From a candidate division BRC1 bacterium HGW-BRC1-1 (GTDB lineage Bacteria; Sumerlaeota; Sumerlaeia; Sumerlaeales; Sumerlaeaceae), in contig PHCB01000014.1 of assembly GCA_002842095.1 (NCBI GenBank), positions 105,765 to 169,764 of the forward strand: a DNA stretch of 64,000 bases, given 5' to 3'. How positions within the stretch are numbered: position 1 is the first letter of the stretch; each line of letters begins with the position of its first letter. A program made the position numbers and the translations under genes. A model generated the notes under the pieces. It saw only the letters and a list, made by a program, of their open reading frames with translations. It made no database searches and was not told the origin of the DNA. Shown in pieces: positions 35,791 through 45,944 of this stretch.

Positions 35791-37023
35791 ATGAAAGTTC
35801 TGGTATTAAATGTAGGCAGTTCGTCGGTAAAATTTGAGCTTATCGAGACGAGTCTCGACGCCATCGACAACCAAACCGAAAAGAAACTCGGCCGCGGTCT
35901 CATCGAAAAAATCGGAATGACCACCGCCACGGTGAAGTTCAAATCCCCCGACAAACCCGACCACATTTCCATGCCACCCATCTGGGATCACCAATCCGCC
36001 ATCAAGCAGGTGATGAAGCTTCTCACTGACCCGGAAACGGGTGTCATTAACGACATTTCGGAGATCGACGCCGTCGGCCACCGCATCGTTCACGGCGGCG
36101 AATACTTCTCCAACTCCGTGCTCATCGACGCCGAGGTGGCCGCCAAAATTCGCGACTGTTTCGAACTCGCCCCCCTTCACAATCCTCACAATCTCAAGGG
36201 CTACGACATCATGCAGGAGGTGCTGCCGGATGTCCCCCATGCCGCGGTCTTCGACACATCCTTCCATCAGAGCATGCCCAAACACGCCTTCCTTTATGCC
36301 CTGCCCTACTCGGTATACCAGCGCCACAAGGTACGGCGCTACGGTTTCCACGGCACCTCCCACCGCTTCATGACTTACTCGCTGGAGAGCCGCCTGGTAA
36401 ATCGCTCACGCGCAGACTTCAAGGTTATCACCGTCCACCTCGGCAATGGCTGCTCGGTGGCGGCGGTCGACGGCGGAAGAAGCATCGACACAAGCATGGG
36501 CTTCACACCCCTCGAAGGTTTAATCATGGGAACCCGCTGCGGCGATCTGGACCCGGCCGTTGTCCTCTACATGATGGCGAAAGAGGAAATCAGCCTGCAC
36601 GAAATGAACACCCTCATGAACAAGTTCAGCGGACTTCTGGGTCTTTCCGGAACCTCCAGCGACGTGCGCGAACTGATAGAAGAAATGGGCAACGGCAACG
36701 AACGCGCCCTTCTCGCCTTGCAGGCTTTCTCCTACCGTGTGCGTAAATACATCGGCTCATACCATGCGGCCCTGGGTGGAACAGACTATATCTGTTTTGC
36801 GGGCGGCATTGGCGAAAACAGCCCCATCATCCGCGAAATGGTGCTCGATGGCATGGAGAAACTGGGCATCAAACTGGACAAGGAAAAGAACAACAACCTG
36901 ACCGGCGATGGAGAAATCACGACGGATGATTCACCCGTGCAAGTGTATGTGGTTGCCACAGACGAGGAACTCGTCATTGCACGCGACACCGTGCGTTGCA
37001 TTGCCGGCATCGTAAAACACTGA
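35791..37023 (+). CDS. ackA: Acetate kinase
   Basis: 410 residues. It catalyses acetyl phosphate plus ADP to acetate plus ATP. The start MKVLVLNVGSSSVKFELIE has the conserved Asn and Ser/Lys. Further motifs are VGHRIVHGGEYF, VFDTSFHQSMPKHAFLYALP, YGFHGTSHRFM, VHLGNGCSVAAVDGG and MGTRCGDLDPAVVLYM, all acetate-kinase signatures of the sugar kinase/Hsp70 fold. AAGGATG precedes the ATG closely. No pta gene lies beside it; a double-ACT gene follows after 22 bp and def after that, so the three may form one operon. Confidence 0.95.
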   Translation: MKVLVLNVGSSSVKFELIETSLDAIDNQTEKKLGRGLIEKIGMTTATVKFKSPDKPDHISMPPIWDHQSAIKQVMKLLTDPETGVINDISEIDAVGHRIVHGGEYFSNSVLIDAEVAAKIRDCFELAPLHNPHNLKGYDIMQEVLPDVPHAAVFDTSFHQSMPKHAFLYALPYSVYQRHKVRRYGFHGTSHRFMTYSLESRLVNRSRADFKVITVHLGNGCSVAAVDGGRSIDTSMGFTPLEGLIMGTRCGDLDPAVVLYMMAKEEISLHEMNTLMNKFSGLLGLSGTSSDVRELIEEMGNGNERALLALQAFSYRVRKYIGSYHAALGGTDYICFAGGIGENSPIIREMVLDGMEKLGIKLDKEKNNNLTGDGEITTDDSPVQVYVVATDEELVIARDTVRCIAGIVKH

Positions 37024-37045
37024 ACTCACAAAGGGAACCCATCCC

Positions 37046-37579
37046 ATGACCATCGACCACACCGCGCCCCACTGGCTCGTTACCGTGACCGGTGCAGACA
37101 AGCCGGGTATTATCGCAGCCATCGCCACGGTATTGGCCGAAAACGAAGTGGACGTGGAAGACGTTTCCATGACCCGCCTGTCGGGCAATTTTGCGATGAT
37201 TCTTCTCGCCCGCGGTGGCAACGAAGCAGCGTTGCGCCGGCATCTGATAGCCACAGCCGGACAACTCGAGATGAAGATTCATCTGGAGTCCGCCAGCAGC
37301 GACGTGAGCAGCGCTGAACCCAACGCGTTCATTTCCGCGGCGGGCCCCAATCGCGTGGGCATCGTCGCGGGCATCTCCCGCGCGCTGGCCGACCACGATG
37401 TGAACATCATCGAAATGTCCACGCGCCTGCTGGAACGCACTCGCGTGCCCGTCTACCTCGTGCAGATCGAATGCCGGTTGGAGGGCGAATGGTCCCAGGT
37501 GGCCGACGCTCTCGCGTCGGTTGCCGAAAAGCTCGGTATCGATCTGCGCTTCGAACCCATGCAAAGCTCTGACTTGTAA
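37046..37579 (+). CDS. Double ACT-domain protein (GcvR-like)
   Basis: 177 residues made of two ACT domains (about 10-80 and 95-170): HWLVTVTGADKPGIIAAIATVLAENEVDVEDV and ISAAGPNRVGIVAGISRALADHDVNIIEM. The tandem-ACT layout equals GcvR, which controls glycine cleavage genes by binding the activator GcvA in enteric bacteria; many homologues bind amino acids with unknown targets. No DNA-binding domain is present. Neighbours ackA (22 bp upstream) and def (15 bp downstream) suggest co-transcription. A role in glycine metabolism is only a family-level guess. Confidence 0.83.
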   Translation: MTIDHTAPHWLVTVTGADKPGIIAAIATVLAENEVDVEDVSMTRLSGNFAMILLARGGNEAALRRHLIATAGQLEMKIHLESASSDVSSAEPNAFISAAGPNRVGIVAGISRALADHDVNIIEMSTRLLERTRVPVYLVQIECRLEGEWSQVADALASVAEKLGIDLRFEPMQSSDL

Positions 37580-37594
37580 AGCCCGACCCAAACC

Positions 37595-38086
37595 ATGCCG
37601 TCTCGCGACATCGTCCTTTACCCCAATCCAATCCTTCGCGCCCGAGCTGGCGAAGTCGATCCATCCGACTCGGAAGTGCGGAAAGTTGTGAGGGACTTGC
37701 AGGCCACCCTCGATGACCACGTGGGAGTTGGCATTGCCGCACCCCAGATAGGTGAAGGCCTGCGCATCATCGCGGTCGACGCAACCCGCGCGCGCAAACC
37801 TGTGCCCAACCACGGGCCCCTCGTATTGCTCAACCCGGAGATCATAGCCCGCGAAGGCGAAATTACCTTTCGCGAGGGCTGCATGTCGATTCCGGATTTC
37901 GTGGCCCGCATCCCGCGGTCTGCAAGCGTCGTCATCAGCGCGCTCACACCCGACGGCATCCCCTGTACGATACAGTCAGAGGGCTTCGAAGCCGTGATCT
38001 TCCAGCATGAGATCGACCACCTCGACGGAATTCTTTTCATCGATCGAATAGCCCACGCCCGCGATTTGAAACCGCGCAAGGCATAG
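37595..38086 (+). CDS. def: Peptide deformylase
   Basis: 163 residues. It removes the formyl group from the starting methionine of new proteins and binds one metal ion. All three family motifs are intact: GIAAPQIG (motif 1, near residue 45), EGCMSIP (motif 2, with metal-binding Cys) and QHEIDHLDG (motif 3, HExxH metal site). It is of normal length and follows the double-ACT gene by 15 bp. No fmt gene is seen nearby. Confidence 0.96.
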   Translation: MPSRDIVLYPNPILRARAGEVDPSDSEVRKVVRDLQATLDDHVGVGIAAPQIGEGLRIIAVDATRARKPVPNHGPLVLLNPEIIAREGEITFREGCMSIPDFVARIPRSASVVISALTPDGIPCTIQSEGFEAVIFQHEIDHLDGILFIDRIAHARDLKPRKA

Positions 38087-38132
38087 TGACCCAGCCCTGC
38101 GCGGCTTCCCAATCAAAACAAATCGAAGCTGC

Positions 38133-39803
38133 TTAAGAGCAACCCGTGGCTGTTTTCCAAGTCAGGTAAGACCCCGATAAGTTGCGCACGCGATAACCGT
38201 TGTTCTGCAGAATTTGCGATGCAAAATAACTCGTTTGCCCCGATGTGCAATGCACCACGATTTCCTGGCCACGAGGCAGTTCCTTCAAACGCCCGCGAAG
38301 TTCAGCCAGCGGAATGTGAATCGATCCGGGGATGGTGCCATTGTTGCGCCCGGTGCAATCGCGAACATCCACCAACACGAAATCGCGATCGCCACTTTCG
38401 GCAATCTCATCCCAGTGGGCCACGGTCAGGCGACCCGCCATGATATTCTGAGCGATCATCCCGGCCAGGTTTACGGGGTCCTTCGCTGAACCAAAGGGCG
38501 GAGCGTAACACAGCTCAAGTTCCGCCAGATCGTCCATGGTCATGCCCGCCGCCAGCGCGGTGGCGAACACATCCATCCGCTTGTCCACGCCGTCTTTACC
38601 CACCGCCTGGGCGCCCAACAACTTTCCGGTCTTCGGGTTAAAGAGAACTTTCAGAGAGATGGGAAACGCGCCCGGATAATACCCTGCGTGCGATCCCGGA
38701 TGAAGGTGGATTGCTTCGTATTCCATCCCAACGCGCTTCAACGTTTTCTCGTTGGCACCGGTCGTCGCCGCTGTCAGATCGAACAAGCGCAACACGGCAG
38801 AACCCTGGGTGCTGCGATAGCGTGAGTTCAGTCCGCAGATGTTGTCAGCCGCGATGCGACCCTGCCGGTTCGCCGGCCCGGCCAGCGGAATCAAAGTCCA
38901 TTCGCCGGTCACGAAGTCACGCACTTCCGCCACATCGCCCACAGCATAAATGTTCGGATCACTCGTCCGCATCGTGTCATCCACGCGAATGCCGCCACGC
39001 GCACCAATTTCCAGGCCCGCCTCTGCCGCGAGTTTAATTTCCGGTTTCACTCCCAGACCCAGAATGACGATGTCACCGGGCAACCGTTTTCCGCTACGCA
39101 ACACCACCGTGGAAGCCTTCGCGGTCTCCCCCGCCGCCGCGGCTTCAAAACCCGCCACACCGTCGCCAAGTGTCAGGTCAATGCCATGGTTCCTCAACTC
39201 CTGATGCAGGCAGGCCGCCATTTCCGGATCCAGCGGCGCCATCACCTGGGGAAGGGCCTCAACCAAGCTCACCTTCAATCCGCGATGCGCAAGCTGCTCG
39301 GCCATTTCCAACCCGATATAACCGCCCCCCACCACAACCGCCGTCTGCGCGGAGTTGGTATCAATCCAATCAGTGATGGCGTCCACATCCACAACACTGC
39401 GAACCGAAAAATGCCCGGCGCGCTCAATGCCCGGAATTGGCGGACGCAAGGGTGCTGCACCCATGGAAAGAATCAAGTCCGTGAAAGTCTCGCGGGTCAC
39501 CTCTCCGCTTTGCGTGTTGCGCAATTCCACCGTCCGCGCCGCGCGATCAATGCTTACCGCCTCCGTGTTCACTCGCACATCCAGAGCGAACATCGCATTG
39601 AGCTTTTCCGGCGTCTGCACCAGCAGCTTTCCGCGCTCCTTAATCTCGCCGCCCACATAATAAGGCAGACCGCAATTGGCGTAGGAAACGTGCGGCCCAC
39701 GCTCCACCAGAATAATCTCCGCATCCTCACTCAGCCTGCGCAAACGGGTCGCCGCGCTGGCACCACCCGCAACTCCACCAATGATAAGAACCTTTTCAGC
39801 CAT
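38133..39803 (-). CDS. CoA-disulfide reductase with C-terminal rhodanese domain
   Basis: 556 residues. An FAD/NAD(P)H disulfide oxidoreductase (1-450) starts KVLIIGGVAGGASAATRLRRLSEDAEIILVE and has the single active-site cysteine in VSYANCGLPYYVGG; the NAD-binding motif is VVVGGGYIGLEMAEQL and the FAD motif IYAVGDVAEV. The last 90 residues are a rhodanese domain with VDVRDC and the persulfide cysteine loop VVHCTSGQTSYF. The fusion is known as CoADR-RHD and acts on CoA persulfide or polysulfide. AAGGAG precedes the ATG. It follows the small rhodanese gene by 45 bp in one operon, preceded by a palindromic operator. Confidence 0.92.
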   Translation of the reverse strand: MAEKVLIIGGVAGGASAATRLRRLSEDAEIILVERGPHVSYANCGLPYYVGGEIKERGKLLVQTPEKLNAMFALDVRVNTEAVSIDRAARTVELRNTQSGEVTRETFTDLILSMGAAPLRPPIPGIERAGHFSVRSVVDVDAITDWIDTNSAQTAVVVGGGYIGLEMAEQLAHRGLKVSLVEALPQVMAPLDPEMAACLHQELRNHGIDLTLGDGVAGFEAAAAGETAKASTVVLRSGKRLPGDIVILGLGVKPEIKLAAEAGLEIGARGGIRVDDTMRTSDPNIYAVGDVAEVRDFVTGEWTLIPLAGPANRQGRIAADNICGLNSRYRSTQGSAVLRLFDLTAATTGANEKTLKRVGMEYEAIHLHPGSHAGYYPGAFPISLKVLFNPKTGKLLGAQAVGKDGVDKRMDVFATALAAGMTMDDLAELELCYAPPFGSAKDPVNLAGMIAQNIMAGRLTVAHWDEIAESGDRDFVLVDVRDCTGRNNGTIPGSIHIPLAELRGRLKELPRGQEIVVHCTSGQTSYFASQILQNNGYRVRNLSGSYLTWKTATGCS

Positions 39804-39848
39804 GAAGCTCTCCTTGTTCCTGAAAGTTTACTTTTCCACCCCCCAACT

Positions 39849-40403
39849 TCAACCACGGAAACAGGCGTTGGGGTCCTTCGAGCGATTCCATGGCATCTTC
39901 GCAATGAAGATCGCCATGGGGCAAAAATCCGTCAGTCCGGCCATCACAAGGCCCGCGCCCACAAAAGCACTCAACCACGCGAACGCCGGGTTGACCAGCA
40001 CCGCCAGAAGACCTCCGGCCAAAGCCATGCCGCCCGCTACGATGCGCACCTGACGATCCACCCCAATACTACTCTTGCCCCGAATCACCGGAAGTCCAGC
40101 TCTCGACCAACCGTCCATGCCACCATCCACAACCATCACATTGCTGGCACCGGCAGACATCAACATTTCCGCCGCCCGACGCGCCCGCATGCCACTCTTA
40201 CACATCAAAGCAATCGGCGCATCTGCCCCACCGCACCTATTAAAGATATCCTCGCATTTGAAAATATCGAGGGGAACCAAACGTGCCGAGGGTGTGTTTA
40301 CCGATCCGTGCTCGCCCGGCGTCCGCACATCGATAAGCGCCAACTTCTCCCCCTCCTGCAAACGCTGATGAACTTCCGCCGGAGACACCACACCTATACT
40401 CAT
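39849..40403 (-). CDS. Membrane rhodanese (rhodanese plus DUF2892)
   Basis: 184 residues from the ATG at 40403, which has GGGAG just upstream; the open frame begins 13 codons earlier. Residues about 5-105 form a rhodanese domain with LIDVRTPGEHGSV and the active-site cysteine in ALMCKSGMRARRAAEML. Residues about 118-175 are a DUF2892 segment with two membrane helices (VAGGMALAGGLLAVLVNPAF and LSAFVGAGLVMAGLTDFC). This is the YgaP layout: an inner-membrane sulfurtransferase handling reactive sulfur. It is first in an operon with the CoA-disulfide reductase-rhodanese. Confidence 0.88.
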   Translation of the reverse strand: MSIGVVSPAEVHQRLQEGEKLALIDVRTPGEHGSVNTPSARLVPLDIFKCEDIFNRCGGADAPIALMCKSGMRARRAAEMLMSAGASNVMVVDGGMDGWSRAGLPVIRGKSSIGVDRQVRIVAGGMALAGGLLAVLVNPAFAWLSAFVGAGLVMAGLTDFCPMAIFIAKMPWNRSKDPNACFRG

Positions 40404-40473
40404 CTGAACTCCCTGATTTTGAGAAATTTGAAAGCCGGCCACGATTTGATTCCGTAGCTTGCAGCACCATATC

Positions 40474-40493
40474 GTATTCCTATATAAGAATAC
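40474..40493. promoter_or_regulatory. Palindromic operator (GTATTC-N8-GAATAC) before the sulfur operon
   Basis: GTATTC (40474-40479) and GAATAC (40488-40493) form a perfect 6-bp inverted repeat around an A/T-rich centre, about 70 bp before the rhodanese gene start. It contains ATTC-N8-GAAT, the site bound by the ArsR-family persulfide sensors SqrR/BigR, which control rhodanese and sulfide-oxidising genes in proteobacteria. On the minus strand TTGTAT lies just upstream and GATATG just after, a possible weak promoter (16 bp apart) whose spacer is this palindrome. No ArsR-family gene is in the window. Confidence 0.6.
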
Positions 40494-40810
40494 AATTCAC
40501 CGGCCCATGCGCGATTTTTCACATTTCAAATAACACCCATCCGCCAAGCGATTGTAAAACTGGTGGACGCCCGCGTGATCTTTCGAGCGCAACTTCACGC
40601 AGCTATAGCGCGATTGCAGCGCCAGTGAATTCGCCACAACTCAAAACCAGAAACAAAAACCCCTCAAACACCCCGCATCCCCGAAAAAATCAGTGCTGAC
40701 GGATTACGCTCAGTCGCACTGCGGTGGCTTTTCCTTTTGACATGCCGACCGAAAGACTCCAAGGCCAAATGAAGGCATGTGTTTCACGATAAAACTACCA
40801 AGGGGTAATC
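40494..40810. other. Intergenic region before the beta-helix protein
   Basis: About 320 bp. It contains no credible frame. A TTGACA occurs at 40737-40742 on the plus strand, but no good -10 element lies 16-18 bp after it. AAGGGG at 40800-40805 is a likely ribosome site for the next gene. No other clear repeat or RNA is seen. Confidence 0.4.
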
Positions 40811-41911
40811 ATGTATTCCATTCGCAAGTGTTTGGGCGTTATCAGCGGCGCATGCGCGCTGCTTCTCGCGGGCACCGCCACGGGCGCGGTGGTGTTCGTT
40901 GATGTCGACTCTCCGGGGCCGACCCGCGACGGAACGTCGTGGGGCACAGCCTATCAGACCATTGTCGCGGGCGTGACGGCCGCCGGTTCCGGTGACGAGG
41001 TGTGGGTGGCGGACGGCACTTACGTCGGATCCGTCCCCCTCAAGAGCGGCGTCGGCGTCTATGGGGGCTTCTCCGGTTTGGAATCCTCCCTCTCCGAGCG
41101 CAACTGGGTCACCCATTCCGCCACCATCCAGTCCAGCAGCACCGTCGGGTCGTTTCATTCCGCAGTGGTGGGCGCGGTCGTCACCAACGCCACGCTTTCG
41201 GGTTTCACCATCACCGGCGCCACCGCCAGCGGCGTGCGCCTGTTCAACTGCACCGCCTGTGTCATCGAACACTGCATGATCCGCAACAACGAGAGTGGCA
41301 TCGGGGGGGGCGGGGTTCTCATTGACGGCGGCGCTCCCATCATCCGCAACTGCGTCATCACGGCGAACGACGCCCCCTATGGTGGCGGGATATACATGCA
41401 GAATGAGGCCGAACCGGTCATTCAGAACTGCACCCTCAGCGGCAACACCCTCTATTGGGGGCAGTTCTGGTCCATCAGCGGCGCGAATCCCATCCTCCGC
41501 AACCTCATCATAGATGACTCGATGGACTACGCCGCGGTCTTCTATGACATTACTTCGCTGCCGCAGGAGATGTCGAACTGCCTGCTCCACGACGCGCCGA
41601 CGGCGCTCGTGTACATCCTGGGGGCCATGACGCAGAACAACCTCGCGCAGCTCAACGCCCAGACCTGGGCCGGGGGCAATCTCGAGGGCGACCCCGCGTT
41701 CGTCAACCGCGCAGCGGGCAACTTCCACCTGACGTCCGCATCCCCGGCGCTCGACACCGGCCTGGCCACCGGCGCCCCCACCACCGACCGCGACGGCGCC
41801 ACCCGCCCGTACGACGTGCCCAGCGTGGGTCAGGCAGGCGCCGACGCTTTCGACATCGGAGCATACGAGTACCAAGGCAGCGCCGCCGTCACGGAGTGGG
41901 AACTGTACTGA
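40811..41911 (+). CDS. Secreted right-handed parallel beta-helix protein ending in WELY
   Basis: 366 residues. A signal peptide (MYSIRKCLGVISGACALLLA, cleavage near GTATGA-VV) is followed by VDVDSPGPTRDGTSWGTAYQTIVAGVTAAGSGDEVWVADGTYVG, a common start of choice-of-anchor/beta-helix proteins in environmental bacteria. Repeating Asn/Cys/Ile strands (NCTACVIEHCMIRNN, GAPIIRNCVITANDAPYGGGIY, EPVIQNCTLSGNT) form about eight beta-helix coils. The C-terminal block SPALDTG...DRDGATRPYD...DIGAYEYQG is the usual end of this family. The last residues are VTEWELY-stop, with WELY shared exactly by the second secreted protein at 42499-43770. Function unknown; likely binds surface carbohydrate or is structural. 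Codon use is very GC-rich. Confidence 0.8.
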   Translation: MYSIRKCLGVISGACALLLAGTATGAVVFVDVDSPGPTRDGTSWGTAYQTIVAGVTAAGSGDEVWVADGTYVGSVPLKSGVGVYGGFSGLESSLSERNWVTHSATIQSSSTVGSFHSAVVGAVVTNATLSGFTITGATASGVRLFNCTACVIEHCMIRNNESGIGGGGVLIDGGAPIIRNCVITANDAPYGGGIYMQNEAEPVIQNCTLSGNTLYWGQFWSISGANPILRNLIIDDSMDYAAVFYDITSLPQEMSNCLLHDAPTALVYILGAMTQNNLAQLNAQTWAGGNLEGDPAFVNRAAGNFHLTSASPALDTGLATGAPTTDRDGATRPYDVPSVGQAGADAFDIGAYEYQGSAAVTEWELY

Positions 41912-41926
41912 GCCGCTATGCGGCAA

Positions 41927-41960
41927 GCGGGAGCGCAGGCCTTGAAGTCTGCGCTCCCGC
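41927..41960. repeat. Long perfect palindrome, REP-like
   Basis: GCGGGAGCGCAG (41927-41938) and CTGCGCTCCCGC (41949-41960) are perfect reverse complements around a 10-base loop. No T run follows, so it is not a standard intrinsic terminator. It resembles interspersed palindromic repeats seen between genes of other environmental genomes; only one copy is in this window. Confidence 0.6.
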
Positions 41961-42109
41961 ACCACAATACCAAGTGGCATGGCGGCCCGTATCACCCGCC
42001 GCCCGTGCAACAACGGGGCCGCACCGTCCTGAAGGTGAACGCGTGGGTGCAGTACAAACTGGAGGCCGCGTGGAGGCCTCTATGTAGATAATGGCCTGCC
42101 GATTGCGTG

Positions 42110-42328
42110 TCAGTTGAACCGCTTGCACACCGGTTGCACGCCGGTCGCACCGGGGTTGCCATCCGCCAGCAAGTGGGCAAGTGGGAGGCGGTAGAATCGG
42201 GTGGCCCCGGAGTCGACAACGACGACGCCCATCTGCTTTTGGTCGATGTTGAGGGTGACAAGGTCGGTGCGGGTCCCTTCCAACATCCCGAGATGAGTTA
42301 AGCAAAGAAGAGGGTTCGACAAATCCAC
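42110..42328 (-). pseudogene. Possible decayed gene fragment
   Basis: A 72-codon minus-strand frame holds a regular-looking stretch (LGMLEGTRTDLVTLNID then GVVVVDSGATRFYRLPLAHL) with a hydrophobic/charged alternation typical of real protein, unlike the surrounding shadow frames. It has no good start context. I recognise no family, and the plus strand is also open here, so it may be chance. Confidence 0.2.
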
Positions 42329-42498
42329 CCGGTGTTCGGGCGCGACCGCTCGCAGGATCCGTCCACATATGCCTGGACAGACATCCCGCGCTCCCCTCCG
42401 TGGGGGTGGCGGTTCTCCTTGAAACCAGGGGTTTGTTTAGTTCAGTAATAAAGCTGACTTCCGGTGCCAAGAGCGCCAAACTTACTTTCAGGTGTTCT

Positions 42499-43770
42499 AT
42501 GCAAACCGTTATCCGTCAATTTTTCACACTCTCCTGCGCAGCCATCACCCTCTCTCTTTCCGCCGTAGCGTCGGGAGCTTACTATCCCGCCATGATCTAT
42601 TCCTCGCCCCAGACCATCTCATCGGGCGTCACGTATCGCACGGCCACCCACGCCAGTCCCCGGTGGAGCATCCACATCGTCGAGATTGACATCACCAATC
42701 CCAACGTCGAACTCGTCCCGGTATTCAAGCAGGCTCAAGCCCTTGAGCGCACCAGCTCCATGGCGGTTCGTAGCGATGCCGTGGCGGCCATGAATGCCGG
42801 TTTTTTCAACACGGGCACACCCTACCAATCCGTCAGCTATTTTCTGAAAGATGGTCACGTGGTTTCCAATTCCGGGGGAAACTTCTCGGCCATTGGTTTC
42901 ACGAGTAACCATCAGGTGGACGTATACCGCACCAAGGTGGCCGGCGGAAATGTTCCCGCTGACTCCACCAACTGGCCCCGTGTGGTGGACACCATTGCCG
43001 GCATTGGCAGCTTCACCACCACCGGAGGCGTGGCCACCGTGGACAACGAGAATTGGGCCGCTTCATCCACAGATGTGCGCCATCCGCGCACCATGATTGG
43101 TTTCCGCCGTACCTCGCCACCCCGCGTCTGGCTGGTAGCCGTGGATGGGCGCCAGACCGCGCTTAGCGTCGGAATGACTTTCACCGAAGAAGCCCGTTTC
43201 ATGGCCGATCTCGGGGCCGAAGAATCAGTCAATCTCGACGGCGGCGGCTCCACGACCGCATGGGTAAAGGGACAGATCAAGAACAGTCCCTCCGATGGAA
43301 GCGAACGCGCTGTGTGCACCGCCTGGATCGTAGCCCCCGCGAATACCGTGGACAATGACGACCCCGAAGCAACCTACACGGGATCCTGGGCAAGCCACGC
43401 TCCTTTCGATCGCTTCAGAAGCAACAGCCTGAAAGCCACCGGCGCAGCCGGCACTTGCACCGCAACCTGGACGCCCTCTCTGGCGGACAACGGGCGCTAC
43501 AAAGTATACGCCTGGTGGACCGCCGGAGCCGACCGCGCCGATGCCGTAACGTACCAGGTCACCCACCGCGACGGCACAACCAATGTATCGGTTGATCAAC
43601 GCGGCAATGGCGGGTCTTGGCAACTGTTGGGCACCTTCAACCTCATCGCAGCCCCCGGAGCCCCAAAAGTGTCCCTGAGCAATGACGTGACCGGCGTTGT
43701 CGCCGCCGATGCCGTACGCTTCGTACGCATCAGCGAACTGGCATCCGTGGACACCTGGGAATTGTACTGA
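42499..43770 (+). CDS. Secreted phosphodiester glycosidase (NAGPA domain) with golvesin-like C-terminal domain, ending in WELY
   Basis: 423 residues from the ATG at 42499; the frame is open to 42400 but this start gives a signal peptide (MQTVIRQFFTLSCAAITLSL, then SAVASGAYYP). Residues about 45-270 are a NAGPA/DUF2233 domain with AAMNAGFFNTGTPYQSVSYF, PRTMIGF and NLDGGGSTTAWVKG; the family removes N-acetylglucosamine from phosphodiesters. Residues about 275-410 (DNDDPEATYTGSWASH, YKVYAWWTAGADRADAVTYQV, GTFNL, AADAVRFVRI) form a golvesin-type carbohydrate-associated domain. The protein ends LASVDTWELY, sharing its last four residues with the beta-helix protein at 40811-41911. Confidence 0.83.
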   Translation: MQTVIRQFFTLSCAAITLSLSAVASGAYYPAMIYSSPQTISSGVTYRTATHASPRWSIHIVEIDITNPNVELVPVFKQAQALERTSSMAVRSDAVAAMNAGFFNTGTPYQSVSYFLKDGHVVSNSGGNFSAIGFTSNHQVDVYRTKVAGGNVPADSTNWPRVVDTIAGIGSFTTTGGVATVDNENWAASSTDVRHPRTMIGFRRTSPPRVWLVAVDGRQTALSVGMTFTEEARFMADLGAEESVNLDGGGSTTAWVKGQIKNSPSDGSERAVCTAWIVAPANTVDNDDPEATYTGSWASHAPFDRFRSNSLKATGAAGTCTATWTPSLADNGRYKVYAWWTAGADRADAVTYQVTHRDGTTNVSVDQRGNGGSWQLLGTFNLIAAPGAPKVSLSNDVTGVVAADAVRFVRISELASVDTWELY

Positions 43771-43914
43771 TCCGAAGAAGCATCTTATACTTCCCATACG
43801 TCCCATTGGTCCCATAGCTCCCCTGAAATATCCGTCTTGCCAGCAGGGCTTTCTTCCCCCAAGGTAGCAGGCTGATCTTCGCCATGAAACAATCTTGAAG
43901 GAGCCCGCCCTACC

Positions 43915-45618
<1,704 letters not shown>

Positions 45619-45660
45619 ACCCCAGAGAGGAGGGACGAAGAGATTGAAAATGAATGAAAA

Positions 45661-45737
45661 TGGTGGGCGATACTGGAATCGAACCAGTGACCTCCGGCAT
45701 GTGAGGCCGGCACTCTAACCAGCTGAGCTAATCGCCC
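45661..45737 (-). tRNA. tRNA-Val (CAC)
   Basis: 77 nt on the minus strand. Acceptor GGGCGAT (from 45737) pairs with ATCGCCC, followed by A and encoded CCA (45661-45663). The D arm is TAGCTCAGCTGGTTAGAG, the anticodon loop CTCACAT gives anticodon CAC, and the T arm is CTGGTTCGAATCCAG. It reads the GUG valine codon. Confidence 0.96.
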
Positions 45738-45944
45738 ATCAGCACGCGAGTTCGCGGTGCTGGTTCGGATACCTTGCGGCGAAAAAACTATTCTTCCCCA
45801 AGGGTGCCCATGCCGCGAGATTTGTCAGTGCCACGGACGACAGCATTGGCAACCGACCCGTCTTCCCTTGACCAATCCATCGCCCCCAAGCCTAATGCCG
45901 TATCCACTATGCTCACCGAGCAAATCGCAGGGAGGCTCCCCCTT

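Larger units (their letters stand above)
41912..42498. other. 587-bp intergenic region with hairpins and repeat-like patches
   Basis: Between two secreted-protein genes. It starts with a GCCGC-tat-GCGGC hairpin (41912-41924) and a 12-bp-stem hairpin (41927-41960). Later come an 11-bp near-repeat (TTGCACACCGG, TTGCACGCCGG near 42125-42150) and a tandem CAAGTGGG. On the minus strand a 72-codon frame (42110-42328) has protein-like composition. No complete gene, tRNA or terminator with a T run is evident. It may hold decayed coding sequence. Confidence 0.4.

Noticed and set aside
40784..42013. 409-residue minus-strand frame over the beta-helix gene
   Set aside because: Opposite a gene with signal peptide and proper family motifs; composition is Gly/Val/Arg/Asp-rich and has no recognisable domain.
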